Origin: JAIVJN01 sp036732565
GTDB lineage: Bacteria > Acidobacteriota > Vicinamibacteria > Vicinamibacterales > UBA2999
Direction: 5' to 3'
NCBI GenBank assembly: GCA_036732565.1
Contig: DAINCF010000447.1
Span: forward strand, 1-6,108
Length of the DNA stretch: 6,108 nucleotides
Program-made: the position numbers and the translations under genes
Shown: in pieces, positions 5,879 through 6,108 of the stretch
Numbering within the stretch: the first letter of the stretch is position 1
How the letters are laid out: each line of letters opens with the position of its first letter
Notes under the pieces: generated by a model
Told to the model about the DNA's origin: nothing
The model's database searches: none
The model's input: only the letters and a program-made list of their open reading frames with translations

Positions 5879-6108
5879 GTGAGCGATTCGACCTCTGCCG
5901 TCTCCTCCGACCCCGTCGAGCGGGCCGGCCCCACGCCGCGGCGCTGGACGACGCACCTGTTGAACACGGGCGTGGTCTTCGGCATGACCGTGTTTGGCGT
6001 GCGCCATCTGCCGAGGGCGGTCTCGCATGGGATCGGTCACGTCGGCTGTTGGATCGCCTGGCGGCTGATGGCCGCGACCAACGACGCCATTGCGCACAAT
6101 CTCGAAGC
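5879..6108 (+). CDS. Probable LpxL/HtrB-like lysophospholipid acyltransferase, N-terminal fragment
   Basis: The frame starts at GTG 5879, four bases after the GT2 stop, and stays open for 76 codons to the window edge. After a polar, proline-containing leader (about residues 1-22) it reads RRWTTHLLNTGVVFGMTVF, then HLPRAVSHGIGHVGCWIAWR and NDAIAHNLEA. This is the layout of the LpxL/LpxM (PF03279) amino terminus: a membrane-associated helix, a (L)P...G..G...(W)..xR helix, and the (R)xxIxxNLxxA segment before the catalytic region. Such enzymes transfer an acyl chain from acyl-ACP to a lipid acceptor. The HX4D/E catalytic motif lies beyond the window. In aryl-polyene clusters an acyltransferase of this superfamily acts with the GT2. 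The spacing indicates an operon with the exporter and GT2. The assignment comes from a short, weakly conserved fragment plus context. Confidence 0.6.
   Translation, partial: MSDSTSAVSSDPVERAGPTPRRWTTHLLNTGVVFGMTVFGVRHLPRAVSHGIGHVGCWIAWRLMAATNDAIAHNLE

Noticed and set aside
5071..5985. A 304-codon minus-strand open frame opposite the GT2 gene
   Set aside because: Arg-rich with no domain, and antisense to a gene with clear GT2 motifs.

Overview
The window comes from a GC-rich diderm (Gram-negative-type) bacterium. The case for a diderm rests on a LolA-type periplasmic lipid or lipoprotein carrier and the start of an LpxL/HtrB-like acyltransferase. The lineage cannot be fixed from the sequence. 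A soil or sediment group such as Acidobacteriota or a deltaproteobacterial lineage is a guess from GC content, codon style and gene content.

Layout. The left edge (1-314, minus strand) holds the N-terminus of a beta-ketoacyl-ACP synthase. A 150-bp divergent spacer (315-464) separates it from a LolA-like gene (465-1109, plus). Next comes a 105-bp convergent spacer filled with a degenerate repeat whose first copy forms a perfect 20-bp palindrome. A cobalamin-binding radical SAM enzyme follows on the minus strand (1215-2657, or to 2681 with the alternative start). Very close to it and divergent is a tight plus-strand series: an MMPL/RND-type exporter (2717-5194), a family-2 glycosyltransferase (5191-5874, ATGA overlap with the exporter), and the first 76 codons of a probable lysophospholipid acyltransferase (5879 to the window edge, 4-bp gap).

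How the genes may work together. Ketosynthase, LolA-like carrier, MMPL exporter, GT2 and LPLAT acyltransferase together match the envelope half of aryl-polyene (APE/xanthomonadin/flexirubin-type) gene clusters. In those clusters a fatty-acid-synthase-like machinery builds an aryl polyene, and the exporter, LolA protein, glycosyltransferase and acyltransferase place it on an outer-membrane lipid. The window therefore most likely cuts through one side of such a lipid or polyketide pathway, with the chain-building genes lying left of position 1 and more tailoring genes right of 6108. The unusual element is the radical SAM gene. It resembles HpnR-type (hopanoid C-3 methylase-like) class B enzymes and lies on the opposite strand between lolA and the MMPL gene, which are usually neighbours. 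It is either a tailoring methylase of this product or an inserted unrelated gene.

No tRNA, rRNA, CRISPR array, insertion sequence or phage gene was seen.
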